This document shows, one piece after another, positions 24,001 to 33,028 of a stretch of 64,000 nt of DNA. The stretch comes from Arenicola marina. Taxonomy: Eukaryota > Annelida > Polychaeta > Arenicolidae. Below the pieces are notes generated by a model, which did no database searches, was not told the origin of the DNA, and was given only the letters and a program-made list of their open reading frames with translations. The stretch is from positions 53,071,357 through 53,135,356 of the forward strand of contig OZ025250.1 of NCBI GenBank assembly GCA_964019135.1, in the 5' to 3' direction. Numbering within the stretch: the stretch's first letter is position 1; each line of letters starts with the position of its first letter. The position numbers and the translations under genes were made by a program.

Positions 24001-25156
24001 TCATTCTGATTACTCCCACTTGGCAGACGCAGCCGTGGTTCCCAGTCATTCTGGGAATGCTAGTGGATCAACCTGTACTGTTACCTCCGCTACAGAGGTT
24101 ACTGACGTCACCAAAAGGCGACCCGCATCCGCTGATCGTGAGAGGAGATCTGAAATTAGCGGCTTGGAAGGTCTCAGGGAACGCACACTTGCAAGAGGTC
24201 TTTCAAGCCGGGCTGCCGAGATTTTCTTGCGAGCCCGCAGAGAGGGAACTAAATCCGCTTACAGTTGCTCCTGGAATAAGTGGGTTAGCTGGTGTGGTGG
24301 ACGGAAAATCGCTCCATTTCAAGCCACTCTGGGAAATATAGCAGATTTCTTGGCTGATGTGTTTGACAAGGGAATGGAGTATACAACCATGAATGGGTAC
24401 AGATCAGCTCTCTCGGCTTTTCACCCCCAGATAGAAGGATATCCGGTGGGGCAACATCCAGTGATCAAAACTTTGCTACAAGGGATGTTCAACATGAGGC
24501 CCCCTAAACCAAGATATGTGGACACGTGGGATGTGGATATGGTGCTCAGACACATTCGTTCCCTGGGAGACAATGGGAACCTAAACCTCAAAACACTCAC
24601 GCTTAAGGTGACCATGTTGTTAGCCTTATGCAGCGCAAGCAGAGGCTCTGAGTTGCAACAGCTGAACCTGAAATACATGAGGATGAAGGGGGAGGACATG
24701 GAATTCTATATCCCTGGTCTCACAAAGACAAAGAGACCTGGTAAACCTCACAGTAAGGTATCTGTATCGCACTACAGATCTGATGGGCTGCTTGACCCAG
24801 TACAATGCGTACATAAATACATACAACGGACAGCTCCACTCCGGGAAAGTGAAGCTCAGAAAGCCCAAATGCTTATCAGTTTCATCAAGCCACATAACAC
24901 AGTGGCGAAATGCTCCGTTGCAAGATGGCTTAAAATGCTAATGGCCCAAGCAGGGATTGACACAAGTAAATACAAGGCTCATTCAACGCGAGCTGCAAGT
25001 ACCTCAAGGGCAAAGCATCAAGGCATGAAAACAGAACAAATCTTGGAAGCAGCCAACTGGTCAAATGCTTCAACTTTCTACAATTTCTACCATAAAGAAA
25101 TTGCAGAGAAGGCAGAGCAGAACACATTTCAAGAAATAGTTCTTTGCCTTACCTAA
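21065..25156 (+). CDS. DIRS-like gag and tyrosine recombinase in one long frame
   Basis: One uninterrupted frame of 1,363 codons. Residues about 1-400 are gag-like: an acidic/serine-rich N-terminus (SSSESEGQASSSDEGDSS), then a helical region (FIRKYFTEWLGEE...LLDTMGPLSKLWKLL) and a basic Arg/Pro/Gly-rich tail. Residues about 400-1030 overlap the RT-bearing frame and show no domain of their own. Residues about 1030-1363 are a tyrosine recombinase: core-binding segment (GTKSAYSCSWNKWVSWCG), catalytic Arg in CSASRGSEL, HSTRAASTSRA (His-x-x-Arg), and Tyr in NASTFYNFYHKEI. The recombinase replaces an integrase in DIRS elements and would insert a circular DNA intermediate. Start ATG 21065 is the first in frame. 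Whether gag and recombinase are really one protein or come from separate or spliced mRNAs cannot be told here. Confidence 0.8.
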   Translation: MGASKGIMEDVSAGSPPGPPGACLATDNTVSDPVGAVKAASPLGLVETSATGLATGRLDLGTYKIPKKRKIDVPEVQGLTDVSLSSSESEGQASSSDEGDSSSPARSCVSDPPVSEVASGPGLDMFDPLGQKKAKDWKLDPEQDGFIRKYFTEWLGEEVAKNTVLADNPLPKHDSLEPHKLDDDIVELLDKGQQPAARLIDGSFVKIQSKLLDTMGPLSKLWKLLFSAKNAKDRSCDLRELLLLVEKNIVLIGQTNVLTNYNRRWNVLCKFLRDHKKASHLLRQNEALLNANRKELFGGKFYRALYHKAKESKRSRQIRQSLGATSFPPKRQHVERKPFQRTPPTRPKGLPKPKWEGKPRFSRQGQQPRGGKASRYVSFTSVSKSSGITSKSGSPHNNAQQHSRVELVLSRDNPMACGRENQAFCQQLGKDHKRSKDFEHGKRVSHRLCDHSSTKTQLLFPSSLKRRTYKNLRTGTRVVLKKCHRANHEHTGSVHEPSVSATKERRVPAASVQSETAECLCKIRTLQDGRDGFSFKPDSGGGLDGETRLKGCIFLHSDGPECQKVSEVCVGRENIPVQGLALRASISSPLVYQTNETSDCPPSTNGDQSGHLPRRHALFEQEQRGVGVGHQHSTVAAGGTGFLDQQTQISDSSHTNPRVSGFLVGFDQNDGGFAIREGANYSVRMPGIVPEKQNFCQSSCKTDRQVNSNAFGCGTSTAELSPPTDAEIESFTGEQPELCSSFDFITREQGGIAMVDQKSGHVEWQNVDFSHTRPSHHFGLLNEGMGCGVRRSDHPGSLECRRKEITHKLPGTAGSNFRSASLHTRPIGPACTPASGQQCHSGSGQPDGGHKVKEPVETDKRALALLSVEKDHAYCGASARNSQHSCRPGIQNLHRWQQLEVGLGDIQGSSTEVGSHSNRPVCRQNQCPDTKLCELETRPICTDNRCIQHPLGMSGELCVSSFLPDKQVSGKNPERTGHCHSDYSHLADAAVVPSHSGNASGSTCTVTSATEVTDVTKRRPASADRERRSEISGLEGLRERTLARGLSSRAAEIFLRARREGTKSAYSCSWNKWVSWCGGRKIAPFQATLGNIADFLADVFDKGMEYTTMNGYRSALSAFHPQIEGYPVGQHPVIKTLLQGMFNMRPPKPRYVDTWDVDMVLRHIRSLGDNGNLNLKTLTLKVTMLLALCSASRGSELQQLNLKYMRMKGEDMEFYIPGLTKTKRPGKPHSKVSVSHYRSDGLLDPVQCVHKYIQRTAPLRESEAQKAQMLISFIKPHNTVAKCSVARWLKMLMAQAGIDTSKYKAHSTRAASTSRAKHQGMKTEQILEAANWSNASTFYNFYHKEIAEKAEQNTFQEIVLCLT
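21933..24341 (+). CDS. DIRS-like reverse transcriptase, RNase H and methyltransferase-like region
   Basis: This frame overlaps the gag/recombinase frame. The useful coding part starts near 22250 (SIVGLNLSSPGITQWPVGGR), before which the frame is a shadow of gag. RT motifs follow: FLRPKKDGSQRPVFNLKQLN, MGKLDLKDAYFCIPM, LPFGLASAPRSFTKLM and the active site VVIYLDDMLFL. RNase H follows (TSDSSMKGWGAVCEG, HINCLELLA, LRVDNSATV, GIHNTVADQESR). The C-terminal part (DLFADRTNAQTQNYVSWKPD, YAFPPFCLINKCL, TPTWQTQPWFP) matches the methyltransferase-like domain described in DIRS elements. All are intact by eye, so the element may be recently active. The true start codon is uncertain. Confidence 0.85.
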   Translation: MLTGKNCLVENSIALYIIRRRNRNVRARSDSPWEPLRFHPRDNMWSASPFRGPLPRDQKVYQNRSGRGNHGFPDKANSPEGGRPRGMYPLPQSQSLLVSPVSQDPPITMHSSIVGLNLSSPGITQWPVGGRIKHFANNWGKITKDPKILNMVNGCHIDFVTTPPPKLNCSSPVLSREEHTKISEQVQELYSKNAIERTMNTPDQFMSHLFLRPKKDGSQRPVFNLKQLNAYVRYEHFKMEGMVSALNLIQAGDWMGKLDLKDAYFCIPMAQNVRKYLKFVWAGKIYQFKVLPFGLASAPRSFTKLMKPVIALLRRMGIRVVIYLDDMLFLNRNREGLVLDINTAQWLLEALGFSINRPKSVTVPTQTLEFLGFLLDSIKMTVALPLEKVQTIQLECQELCQRNRTSVRALAKLIGKLTATLLAVVPAPLNYRLLQMQKSKALLANNQNYAAHLTLSPESKEELQWWIKNLDMWNGRTLISVIPDLVITSDSSMKGWGAVCEGVTTQGLWSADERKLHINCLELLAATFAVRAFTRDRSVQHVHLRVDNSATVAQVNRMGGTRSRNLLKLTKELWHFCLSKKIMLTAEHLPGIHNTVADQESRIYTDGSNWKLDSGIFKAVAQKWGPIQTDLFADRTNAQTQNYVSWKPDPFAQTTDAFSIPWACQGSYAFPPFCLINKCLAKIQKEQATVILITPTWQTQPWFPVILGMLVDQPVLLPPLQRLLTSPKGDPHPLIVRGDLKLAAWKVSGNAHLQEVFQAGLPRFSCEPAERELNPLTVAPGISGLAGVVDGKSLHFKPLWEI

Positions 25157-25783
25157 ACTTTGAACATGCATTATCAGATCTATTTTCGGTTTATGAGATG
25201 AAATTGGAAATTTCATCAGTGCTCGTAGAGCACGACATGAAATTAAGATTTCATGAATAAACCAAAATAGATCTGATAATCCCACCCATATCCCTTCCCT
25301 TTGTATTAGTTGTTGGGACTATATATAGGGTTATTATTATTGTTCATTCTGACTTTCTTGTCTTGATTGCTTGCAGATAAGGGATACTGACGGGATTCCA
25401 CCTGCTTCTTCTTCCCCTAGATGGGGTTAAGTTCCACGTTTGTCACCCAATTGGGCACTCATTTGCTCCTGGATGGATTTTTAGTTCAACTCAGTGCAAG
25501 TTTTACGTTGGTTTTCAACCGGATGAAGGAAAGAAGTGGTTTTTGTTGTGGATTTGTGACAATAACTCTCTGTCCTGGATGGAATTTGGTTCAGGGACGG
25601 TGTACTCAGTCGAGTGTTTAGTTCGTGGACTTAAACACTGTTAACAGAAGCCCTGCAAGTCTGGAAAGGATTTCATCATTATTTCATCTTCATCTCATCT
25701 TCCAACTGGCCAGAGGGTAGAGGAAGGGCGGATAAGGCCTGCGGAGGTGAGTTTGTTACTTCATTATCAAAAGCCAAGCCTAC
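25157..25783 (+). other. 3' non-coding region of the DIRS-like element
   Basis: Between the recombinase stop and the right terminal repeat. Holds the internal complementary region and no further supported ORF. Confidence 0.6.
25168..25280 (+). repeat. Internal complementary region of the DIRS-like element
   Basis: Complementary to both outer ends, joined head to head; a partial palindrome in itself (ATCAGATCTATTTT...AAAATAGATCTGAT). In the DIRS1 model this serves to rebuild the ends through a circular intermediate. Confidence 0.8.
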
Positions 25784-25929
25784 GAAGGAAGGTCGAGGTC
25801 AGCCTCGTTTTGACTTTTAAAGGCTACCGGAAGTACCTAAAGTACGGAGAATGCATTATCAGATCTATTTTGGTTTATTCATGAAATCTTAATTTCATGT
25901 CGTGCTCTACGAGCACTGATGAAATTTCC
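25784..25929 (+). repeat. Right inverted terminal repeat of the DIRS-like element
   Basis: Inverted relative to 20885-20990, with an extra outer ~45 bp (CATGTCGTGCTCTACGAGCA) that is also present in the internal complementary region. Confidence 0.85.
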
Positions 25930-25959
25930 AAGTTTCCGTGTGAAAAATGTTTCGGGCCG

Positions 25960-26285
25960 CGTGCAAATTCCGCGTTATCAATGCTCATTACGGGCCGCGT
26001 GAACGTTATCCATGCTCGTTACGGGGCCGTTGACAATTCCCCAACATTTAGTGATTGCTTTAGTGGCCCGGCCGTGAAGATTTCTCCTAAAAAATCAGTA
26101 AATATTGGTCCCATCCCCGCCCCTTCACCCATACACACCCAGCAGCCAGCAACACAAACACAATTGACACCAATCGCCAGCTTCATCCACCCCGAGCCAG
26201 ACCCCCCCCCCCCCCATCCCCCAGCCGATGCCGAAGCCGACACCAGTCCAAGCCAATCGTCGAGGCGCAGACTAATCTGTGTAAC
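25960..26285 (-). repeat. Dispersed repeat, right inverted copy
   Basis: Reverse complement matches 19765-20010 (see that entry). It contains a C14-type homopolymer and CA-rich stretches; the plus-strand ORF across it is not a gene. Confidence 0.7.
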
Positions 26286-26594
26286 AACACTAGCAACAAG
26301 TTTCAATTTATAAAGGCTTATGTTCACCTCATGTTATGGTGTCACGCTCGAACCTTGGTGTCTTCAGGTTCCATACAGTATAGTATTTATAAATTCTTAC
26401 CTTTCATTTATATACATAAGCAAATATTCGTGAATATAAGCTAATCGTATTCATATGCCGCAGGACTCCTCTCGCCTTTCCGCAACATTTTTCAAACTTC
26501 GCGCATGCGCCTTGCGATCTCCGCTGCACTTCTCCGCTAGGTGGCAGCTGCCACCTGGTGGCGCACTACTCACTTTGTCTATGTAGTTGGTGTT

Positions 26595-26760
26595 TTAGGG
26601 CGGGGTAAAGCCAGCCCTACTTCACCGCCAAAAGACGCTCGTAAGGGGCATTTCACCTTGAAAATCGGCTCGAACGTCAGAACGCGAAAATATGCACTCG
26701 AAAGGGAAATTTACCTTGGACCCGCTCGCTTCATTATTTTCCCCGGCAAACCCCGCCTAT
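26595..26760 (-). repeat. Dispersed ~150-bp module next to a tandem array
   Basis: Reverse complement of 33785-33930: shared phrases include GGCGGGGTAAAGCCA, CTACTTCACCGCCAAAA and AAAATCGGCTCGAACGT. In both places it abuts a long tandem array. Confidence 0.6.
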
Positions 26761-26814
26761 TAAAGCACATTTTCAGAAGCCCGCGACCGAGTTTGGTGGT
26801 GCATAAATGGCGTT

Positions 26815-28213
26815 TTGACGTCGTAGTTTCGACATTGTTCTGACGTCGTATTTCAGTCGTGCTTTGTCGTGACCAAAGTCCGACGTCGTCATGACGTTGG
26901 TTACCGCTGTCGTTTTGACGTCGTAGTCTCGACTTTGTTTTGACGTCGTATTTCTGTCGTGATATGTCGTGACCAAAGTCCGACGTCGTCATGACGTCGG
27001 TTACCGCTGTCGTTTTGACGTCGTAGTCTCGACTTTGTTTTGACGTCGTCTTTCTGTCGTGATATGTCGTGACCAAAGTCCGACGTCGTGATGACGTCGG
27101 TTACCGCTGTCGTTTTGACGTCGTAGTCTCGAATTTGTTTTGACGTCGTCTTTCTGTCGTGATATGTCGTGACCAAAGTCCGACGTCGTCATGACGTCGG
27201 TTACCGCTGTCGTGTTGACGTCGTAGTCTCGACTTTGTTTTGACGTCGTATTTCAGTCGTGCTATGTCGTGACCAAAGTCCGACGTCGTCATGACGTCGG
27301 TTACCGCTGTCGTTTTGACGTCGTAGTCTCGAATTTGTTTTGACGTCGTCTTTCTGTCGTGATATGTCGTGACCAAAGTCCGACGTCGTGATGACGTCGG
27401 TTACCGCTGTTGTGTTGACGTCGTAGTCTCGACTTTGTTTTGACGTCGTATTTCAGTCGTGCTATGTCGTGACCAAAGTCCGACGTCGTCATGACGTCGG
27501 TTACCGCTGTTGTGTTGACGTCGTAGTTTCGACTGTGTTTTGACGTCGTATTTCAGTCGTGCTATGTCGTGACCAAGGTCCGACGTCGTCATGACGTCGG
27601 TTACCGCTGTCGTTTTGACGTCGTAGTCTCGACTTTGTTTTGACGTCGTATTTCAGTCGTGAGATGTCGTGACCAAAGTCCGACGTCGTCATGACGTCGG
27701 TTACCGCTGTTGTGTTGACGTCGTAGTTTCGACTGTGTTTTGACGTCGTATTTCAGTCGTGCTATGTCGTGACCAAGGTCCGACGTCGTCATGACGTCGG
27801 TTACCGCTGTCGTTTTGACGTCGTAGTCTCGACTTTGTTTTGACGTCGTATTTCAGTCGTGAGATGTCGTGACCAAAGTCCGACGTCGTCATGACGTCGG
27901 TTACCGCTGTTGTGTTGACGTCGTAGTTTCGACTGTGTTTTGACGTCGTATGTCAGTCGTGCTATGTCGTGACCAAGGTCCGACGTCGTCATGACGTCGG
28001 TTACCGCTGTCGTGTTGACGTCGTAAATTCGACGTCGTGTCTAAGTCAGCTTTCTGTCATGACCAAATTCCGACGCCGCACTGACGTCGATTTCCCGTGT
28101 CCATGTTGACGTCGTGGTTGCGACGTCGCGTTGACGTGGGATTTCAGTTGTCGACGTTGTGACTCAAGGCCGACGTCATAGCGACGTCATACCGACGTCG
28201 TGTGCCCGCTGGG
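26815..28213. repeat. GACGTC-rich satellite array, 100-bp unit, about 12 copies
   Basis: The unit TTTTGACGTCGTAGTCTCGA … GACGTCGGTTACCGCTGTCG repeats at almost exactly 100-bp spacing from 26813 to about 28010, then decays. Alternating variant units (AGTCGTGAGATG vs TTGTGTTGACG) indicate a 200-bp higher-order pattern in 27500-28010. The right border is GTGTGCCCGCTGGG (ends 28213), the reverse complement-type of the 13445 border. The string of ~63-91-residue minus-strand ORFs stepping by 100 bp is a repeat artefact. Confidence 0.85.
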
Positions 28214-28540
28214 TACATTGTCCCCCTTCCCCAGTGCCTATTTGGCACTCAGCCCCCCTCCACTATTACTCTTATTTCGATTCCCTTAATCATTATACCC
28301 CCTATTACTGGTTGCTTAGCTGTCCTTACCCACTATTGCTTTGACTTAGTAACCCATACCCCATATATTTCCTCTATTACCCTTACTTAGTATACTTAGC
28401 CTACTATAACTTAGCTTCCGGCCCTAACCCCTATTACTCTTACTTAGCTGCCCTTTTCACAACTATCACTGCTGATTAGCTACCCTTACCCACCATACCT
28501 CTTTTATTAGTCTGACTTTGCTTACTTCATGGTTTTGACA
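28214..28540. other. Pyrimidine-rich non-coding stretch
   Basis: C/T-rich leader grading into the TTAGCTGCCCTTACCC minisatellite; no gene. Confidence 0.5.
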
Positions 28541-28878
28541 TAGCTGCCATTACCCAGGATACCCCCCTCTATTACTGACTTAGTTGCCCTTACCCCCTCC
28601 ATGTTACTGACTTAGCTGTCCTTACCCCCTCCATGTTACTGATTTAGCTGTCTTTACCCCCTAGATTAGTGACTTAGCTGCCCTTACCCCCCTCTATATT
28701 ACCGACTTAGCTGCCCTTACCCCGTCCATGTTACTGACTTAGCTGTCCTTACCCCCTCTATTACTGACTTAGCTGTCCTTACCCCCTCCATGTTACTGAC
28801 TTAGCTGCCTTAATTACCCACTATATTACTGACTTAGCTGCCTTAATTACCCACTATATTACTGACTTAGCTGCCCTT
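28541..28878. repeat. Minisatellite, unit about 30-36 bp
   Basis: Copies of GACTTAGCTG(C/T)CCTTACCCCC TCCATGTTACT with length variants, about ten in all. It ends directly at the protease fragment. Confidence 0.75.
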
Positions 28879-29290
28879 AGCTGCAAAATCTCCACAATCA
28901 TATCCATTAGGTTGCCTCTGAATGTTCGGTATAAGAATGTCTAACTCATGTCTATCCCGTCCATAAATCTTAATTACCACCTGGATTTCTAAAGAAGGAG
29001 ATAATTTGGACTTACCATTGCAACTGAGCTGCTGTCCAAAACGTATATAGATCCTTGGGAAATGAACTGACATGATGTCACCCAGTGACTGTTGCCGTTG
29101 TGAAGGATATTTGCACTAGGGGCGGACGCACTCTGAAATCCTGGAACACTCCAATCATCATCTTTAACAACCGGGGCGAGTAGCGTGGACTGTAAGCCGT
29201 TGGTTCCGTACCTTTCTCTCATTAAGTGGTCGCTGTTGAGCCAATTTTCCCCAGTTAAAATCTTCTCGACTTCTAAAGGCGGCACTTTCG
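28879..29290 (-). pseudogene. C48/Ulp1-like cysteine protease fragment
   Basis: On the minus strand a first frame (29285 to about 29010) contains NILHNGNSHWVTSCQF and GSIYVLDSS, which match the catalytic His and Asp regions of Ulp1/C48 peptidases. A second frame (about 29070-28879) contains IQRQPNGYDCGDFAA, the Gln and catalytic Cys region. A frameshift separates the two, and the reading frame ends where the minisatellite begins. The family is SUMO-protease-like and is often carried by invertebrate transposons. Only the core is present; the upstream coding sequence is missing, so this is a relic. Confidence 0.55.
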
Positions 29291-31676
29291 CACACTGGTA
29301 TCCTGACTATCTGTGACGTAGGCGTGACGTGTATGTCACGCAAAGAGTGAGACTGGGAACCAGACTACCTGTGCAAGAGCCAGGCGCCGAGGGGTGGGTC
29401 CATTGCGGAAGGCCTGGCGATATAATTAGGAATTCTTAAGAAATATAGCTGCCCAAAACGGACAGACGACATATTTTTCATTCATTTGCGCCACCACAAT
29501 TACTAATATTTGTTACGACGGGAAAACACGGCTGAGAAACTAAGGTTTTTTTGCATTTCCTACGACACATGACGTCACATGGATTCTCCTAGAGTGACAA
29601 CGTTGGCGCAACGCTTCAAACAGAAAACTTTGTCTTTTCGTGATCTAAAAGTGATACGAAAACATCCTACTGGTCTTAATTTACCCTTACCATGTGGTTT
29701 AATGACGCGTCCGTGTGTTGTTACTCCATGCGCTGCACATTTTGACAGCGGAATGATTAAGTCGATCACTTGCTCTCGCCATTTTTGTTACCGCGGGGGC
29801 ACGTGAAACTCTGTGACGTCACTCGCAATTTGGAGAACTCGCAAAAGCCCGGATGCAGGTCTAAATTTAGAACGCTATATTTAGCTTTCGAGTGTTGTGA
29901 AGACGGATTTTTCCTTGTATATTCCCGAAGTTCTGCGCTCCATCGCCTCCAAATATGTTAACGTCCGTCTCCCATAGCCATGTTTAGTGAAATGGTACTC
30001 ATAGTCTTTAGAATAAACCTGGAAAGAAATTGACTTATAGCTGCCTATAGTTCAACATAGAGCACGTGTGTTTGTTTGTGCCCAAAATTGAAGTCTCGCG
30101 GCCCGATCGCGAGAACATGTATAGCCCCGTCTAAAAATCCGATTAATGCCAATCACTTTCAAGGATCATAATGCAAACATTAAGGTCTGTTTAGGACGGT
30201 GATCTGTCAGTCTCGTACTCATAGGTTTGTGGCACAAGGGCCTGTAAGTACCTAAAACGGCCAGAGAGCTAAAAAAAAGGGCTCTATCGCTCGAATGGGA
30301 GGAAGGGGGGGGGGGGTGCAGTTTCAGGTACTGGGGCGCATAGACCTCTTTAGGCCCTCAATCGCGTGTATGATACAATTGCCTTATGCACCCGCAGCTG
30401 CGTCCAGAGAGATTGGTGGCTTTATGGGCCATCTGTTATGGGTGATTTCGAAGCCACTACAAAGCAGGAGCAATTGTTTAGATAATTGATTTAGAGATAC
30501 TTTGATGATCAGAGAATAGTGTTCTTTACAGAATCAGTTTCGGTCGTGGAGCTGACCAACCTGGCAGAGTTGGACAGACTGGTGAGAGGCTTGACCAGCT
30601 AACGAGGTAGGTGCACATTAGCTGGTGAAGAATTTTTTCTTGTAGGTGAGTTTTGTTCTCATATTAATTACGTTGTAGTTACAATCGATTCTTGTACTCT
30701 TTTTTTACTTCAAAATGAGGTCCATATGTCCTCTAATGTCGTGTCAAATTTAAACCTTGCAGACCTAATGCAACCGTCCACGTCCACAGCGACAGTTGAT
30801 GAAGAGACTACTTGCGGTAAATATGGATGGCACATCTCATTCAGCCAAAGTATTAATTTCCTCATATTATGGATATTATGAACGTAGACATTAACGTAGC
30901 AAATAATATGCGATATGTGAAAATAACGCATTTGGGCTCCATAATTCATACAAAGATGTCCATGTGTGGTATTTCTCTATTCCACACAACAAGAGAAAAT
31001 ACTATCGTACTTCTCGTTGCTTCCCAGGTAATCACTCGATCGGTGGCGTGGGGGACACAGAGGTGACAACAACGGGAATACCAGCTCGAGGGGTTTATTT
31101 ACGTGTCCTCTAACCGGTTACATGATTATACATATAGACCAGTCATCTACAGCTGAATTCTGAAGACAACTGTTTAAACCAGGAGTATAGGGCCTGGGTA
31201 TTCCCAGACCCCGTGGCTCGATTTCACCTAATCAAAGTGATGTCTGCACTTACTTTCTGGCAGTTGCTCCAGATTGAGATCCACGGATCACCCATCCTTT
31301 CAGTCCGGGGTCTCCGGCTGCCTTCCTGGATCTGACGGCCCCCGGCCAGCCAGATCCCGAACCCTTTGTCGCCCCGGGCATTGCCCAAGGCGACGCCAGG
31401 CGGTTCCTCCCGATGAGGGCGTCGGCTGTTCCGGCTGTTACAGGAACTACCGACACCCCTATGGAGAACCGAAGGCGTTATGACCAGGCCGTTATGACTG
31501 GTCTCCAAATACTACACATGCATGTGTCAGAATGATAATTGTTTGCATGCATCCTGACGAACATACCGCAAAGCCAAAGGTGTTCAGGTGCTCTGGCATG
31601 ATTACTTGAACATGAACATTTCAGGAAACATGTTTATGATATTTAATGGTGACTAAAGCATGTCTGACAATTACAG
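29291..31676. other. Intergenic stretch with one decayed exon copy
   Basis: No supported full gene. The minus-strand segment 29840-29590 is a diverged paralogue of 4700-4950. 31080-31500 is GC-rich with ORFs on both strands but no recognisable motif. Confidence 0.5.
29590..29840 (-). pseudogene. Decayed 5' exon with CRE-like promoter, paralogue of 4700-4950
   Basis: A TGACGTCA site is followed by ATGGCGAGAGCAAGTGATCG (ATG at 29782-29780 on the minus strand) and gives MARASDRLNHSAVKMCSAWS before a stop after about 28 codons. A different frame continues with Cys, Phe and basic residues. Homologous to the plus-strand segment at 4700-4950. Confidence 0.35.
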
Positions 31677-31824
31677 AGACTAACCCATCACCTTGGACTA
31701 AGCCGGAAACGGAGCTACTGCTGATACGCTACCAAGAACTGTCAATAAATCCGAAGAAGAAACTTAAATATGCAAAAAGGAAAGAACTAATATACTTTGA
31801 TATTTCGGCCGATATGCCGAACAG
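31677..31824 (+). CDS. Orphan exon with Myb/SANT-like DNA-binding helix
   Basis: A 148-nt open stretch lies between an acceptor (ACAATTACAG) and a donor (CAG|GTAAAC). It encodes TNPSPWTKPETELLLIRYQE, then KKKLKYAKRKELIYFDISAD. The Trp at the start, the helix LLLIRYQEL and the second helix after a Lys-rich turn resemble Myb/SANT-like domains of Harbinger-type transposon and trihelix proteins. No partner exon was found nearby, so it may be a fragment. Confidence 0.35.
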
Positions 31825-32464
31825 GTAAACATGTTCATATATAATATTTCATATAGATAATACCAGTACTTTACCTGTAATGGGCGTTTCTGTTATTGAG
31901 GTAATTGTCCCTTATGCGCATATGTTAATTATAAACATATGTTGCCTTGTAAATGCTGAGGTTTTCAAATAACTGGGATAATATTTGTAGAATATGTTAT
32001 CGACTGTTTTATCACGCCTCTATCACTTTGTTATTACTACAATTAATTGACATTCTTTGTTATTACTACAGACAGGAGCAATCAATGGAATAGTCATTAT
32101 AATAGAGATTTATACATAGTGCACATATCGTCACCTCAAATGGCTCCTGTACTGTGTGTCAGTATAACCCGTCACCAATCCTTCATAGTAATGTTCGACC
32201 TTTGGCCGCATCTCTCTTTCCGTCTCCTCAGCCACCAGTAGCGCTGCTGCTTCCTAAAGAGAAAATGTCTATGTGTAGAACTATATTACACGTGTACTAA
32301 ATTGCCCATTCCGAGTTTAATCTATGTCACGGTTATTTATTATTATTTATTATTATTATTGGGTTTCGAAAGCACCACATAACATATTTTACATAAAAAC
32401 TTATGCAATGTTGATATATGCATGATATATTTTTGTGCTATTTTGGTTACCATAAGAGCATCGT
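31825..32464. other. Intergenic AT-rich stretch
   Basis: Contains a (TTA)n tract near 32337-32360. No supported gene. Confidence 0.5.
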
Positions 32465-32690
32465 CTTCTCCCAGTGGTCACCTGACGTCCTGAAGACGTC
32501 TCATATTGGTCGGTCGGTCGAAGACCACCTGAAGACCAGGTCAAGACCAATTTAGTCTGGTCGCAATGTGGTCGTAATTCAGACGTCCCACGTACGTCGT
32601 AATTTAGACGTCCCACGTACGTCATAATTCAGACGTCCCACGTCCGTCCTAACTTGGTCGTGCTCGGGTATGGGATATAAGCTACTATAC
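32465..32690. repeat. Small GACGTC-type repeat block
   Basis: Three copies of AGACGTCCCACGTACGTC plus GGTCGAAGACCACCTGAAGA motifs, with CCCAGTGGTCAC at the left. It resembles the ends of the larger GACGTC arrays. Confidence 0.5.
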
Positions 32691-33028
32691 TTGAATTCAT
32701 CCAGATTGCTCCTTTTTCACGTGTACTAATATTTCGATTGCGACTATGAAATCGATCAGATTGACGCTAACTGCAATGGGTAAGCGGGGTGTGAAAGTCG
32801 GGCTTGGGCGGGCTACGAAATCCGTTGAGCTATAGACTGATTCCCGCTCAGTTTGAGCGGAGTACTAGCTTACGCGGAGTAATATATTTCCAATATTTGC
32901 CAGATTAATCATTTATTTAATTGAAGGAGAAGTCAATATACGAAAACATGTTTGCTTGAAACAAACTGCTCACTATATGGAACCGACATTTAAGGACTCA
33001 ATATGAAGCGGGGATGGCGACCTACCCT
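32691..33028. other. Intergenic stretch
   Basis: No supported gene. Confidence 0.45.

Larger units (their letters stand above)
20885..25930 (+). mobile_element. Structurally complete DIRS-like tyrosine-recombinase retrotransposon
   Basis: The inverted terminal repeats are about 20885-20990 and 25784-25929; both contain ATTCTCCGTACTTTAGGTAC CTT-type sequence in opposite orientation. An internal complementary region at 25168-25280 joins the complement of the left outer end (ATCTATTTTCGGTTTATGAG) to the complement of the right outer end (TCAGTGCTCGTAGAGCACGA). This is the diagnostic layout of DIRS1-type elements. It encodes gag-like, RT/RNase H/methyltransferase-like and tyrosine recombinase regions, all open. 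Total length is about 5.05 kb, usual for the group. Confidence 0.9.

Noticed and set aside
26711..27992. Series of 63-121-residue minus-strand ORFs stepping by 100 bp
   Set aside because: They are the same repeat unit read over and over; no independent coding signal.
31224..31508. Overlapping GC-rich ORFs on both strands
   Set aside because: No recognisable motif on either strand; composition alone keeps the frames open.
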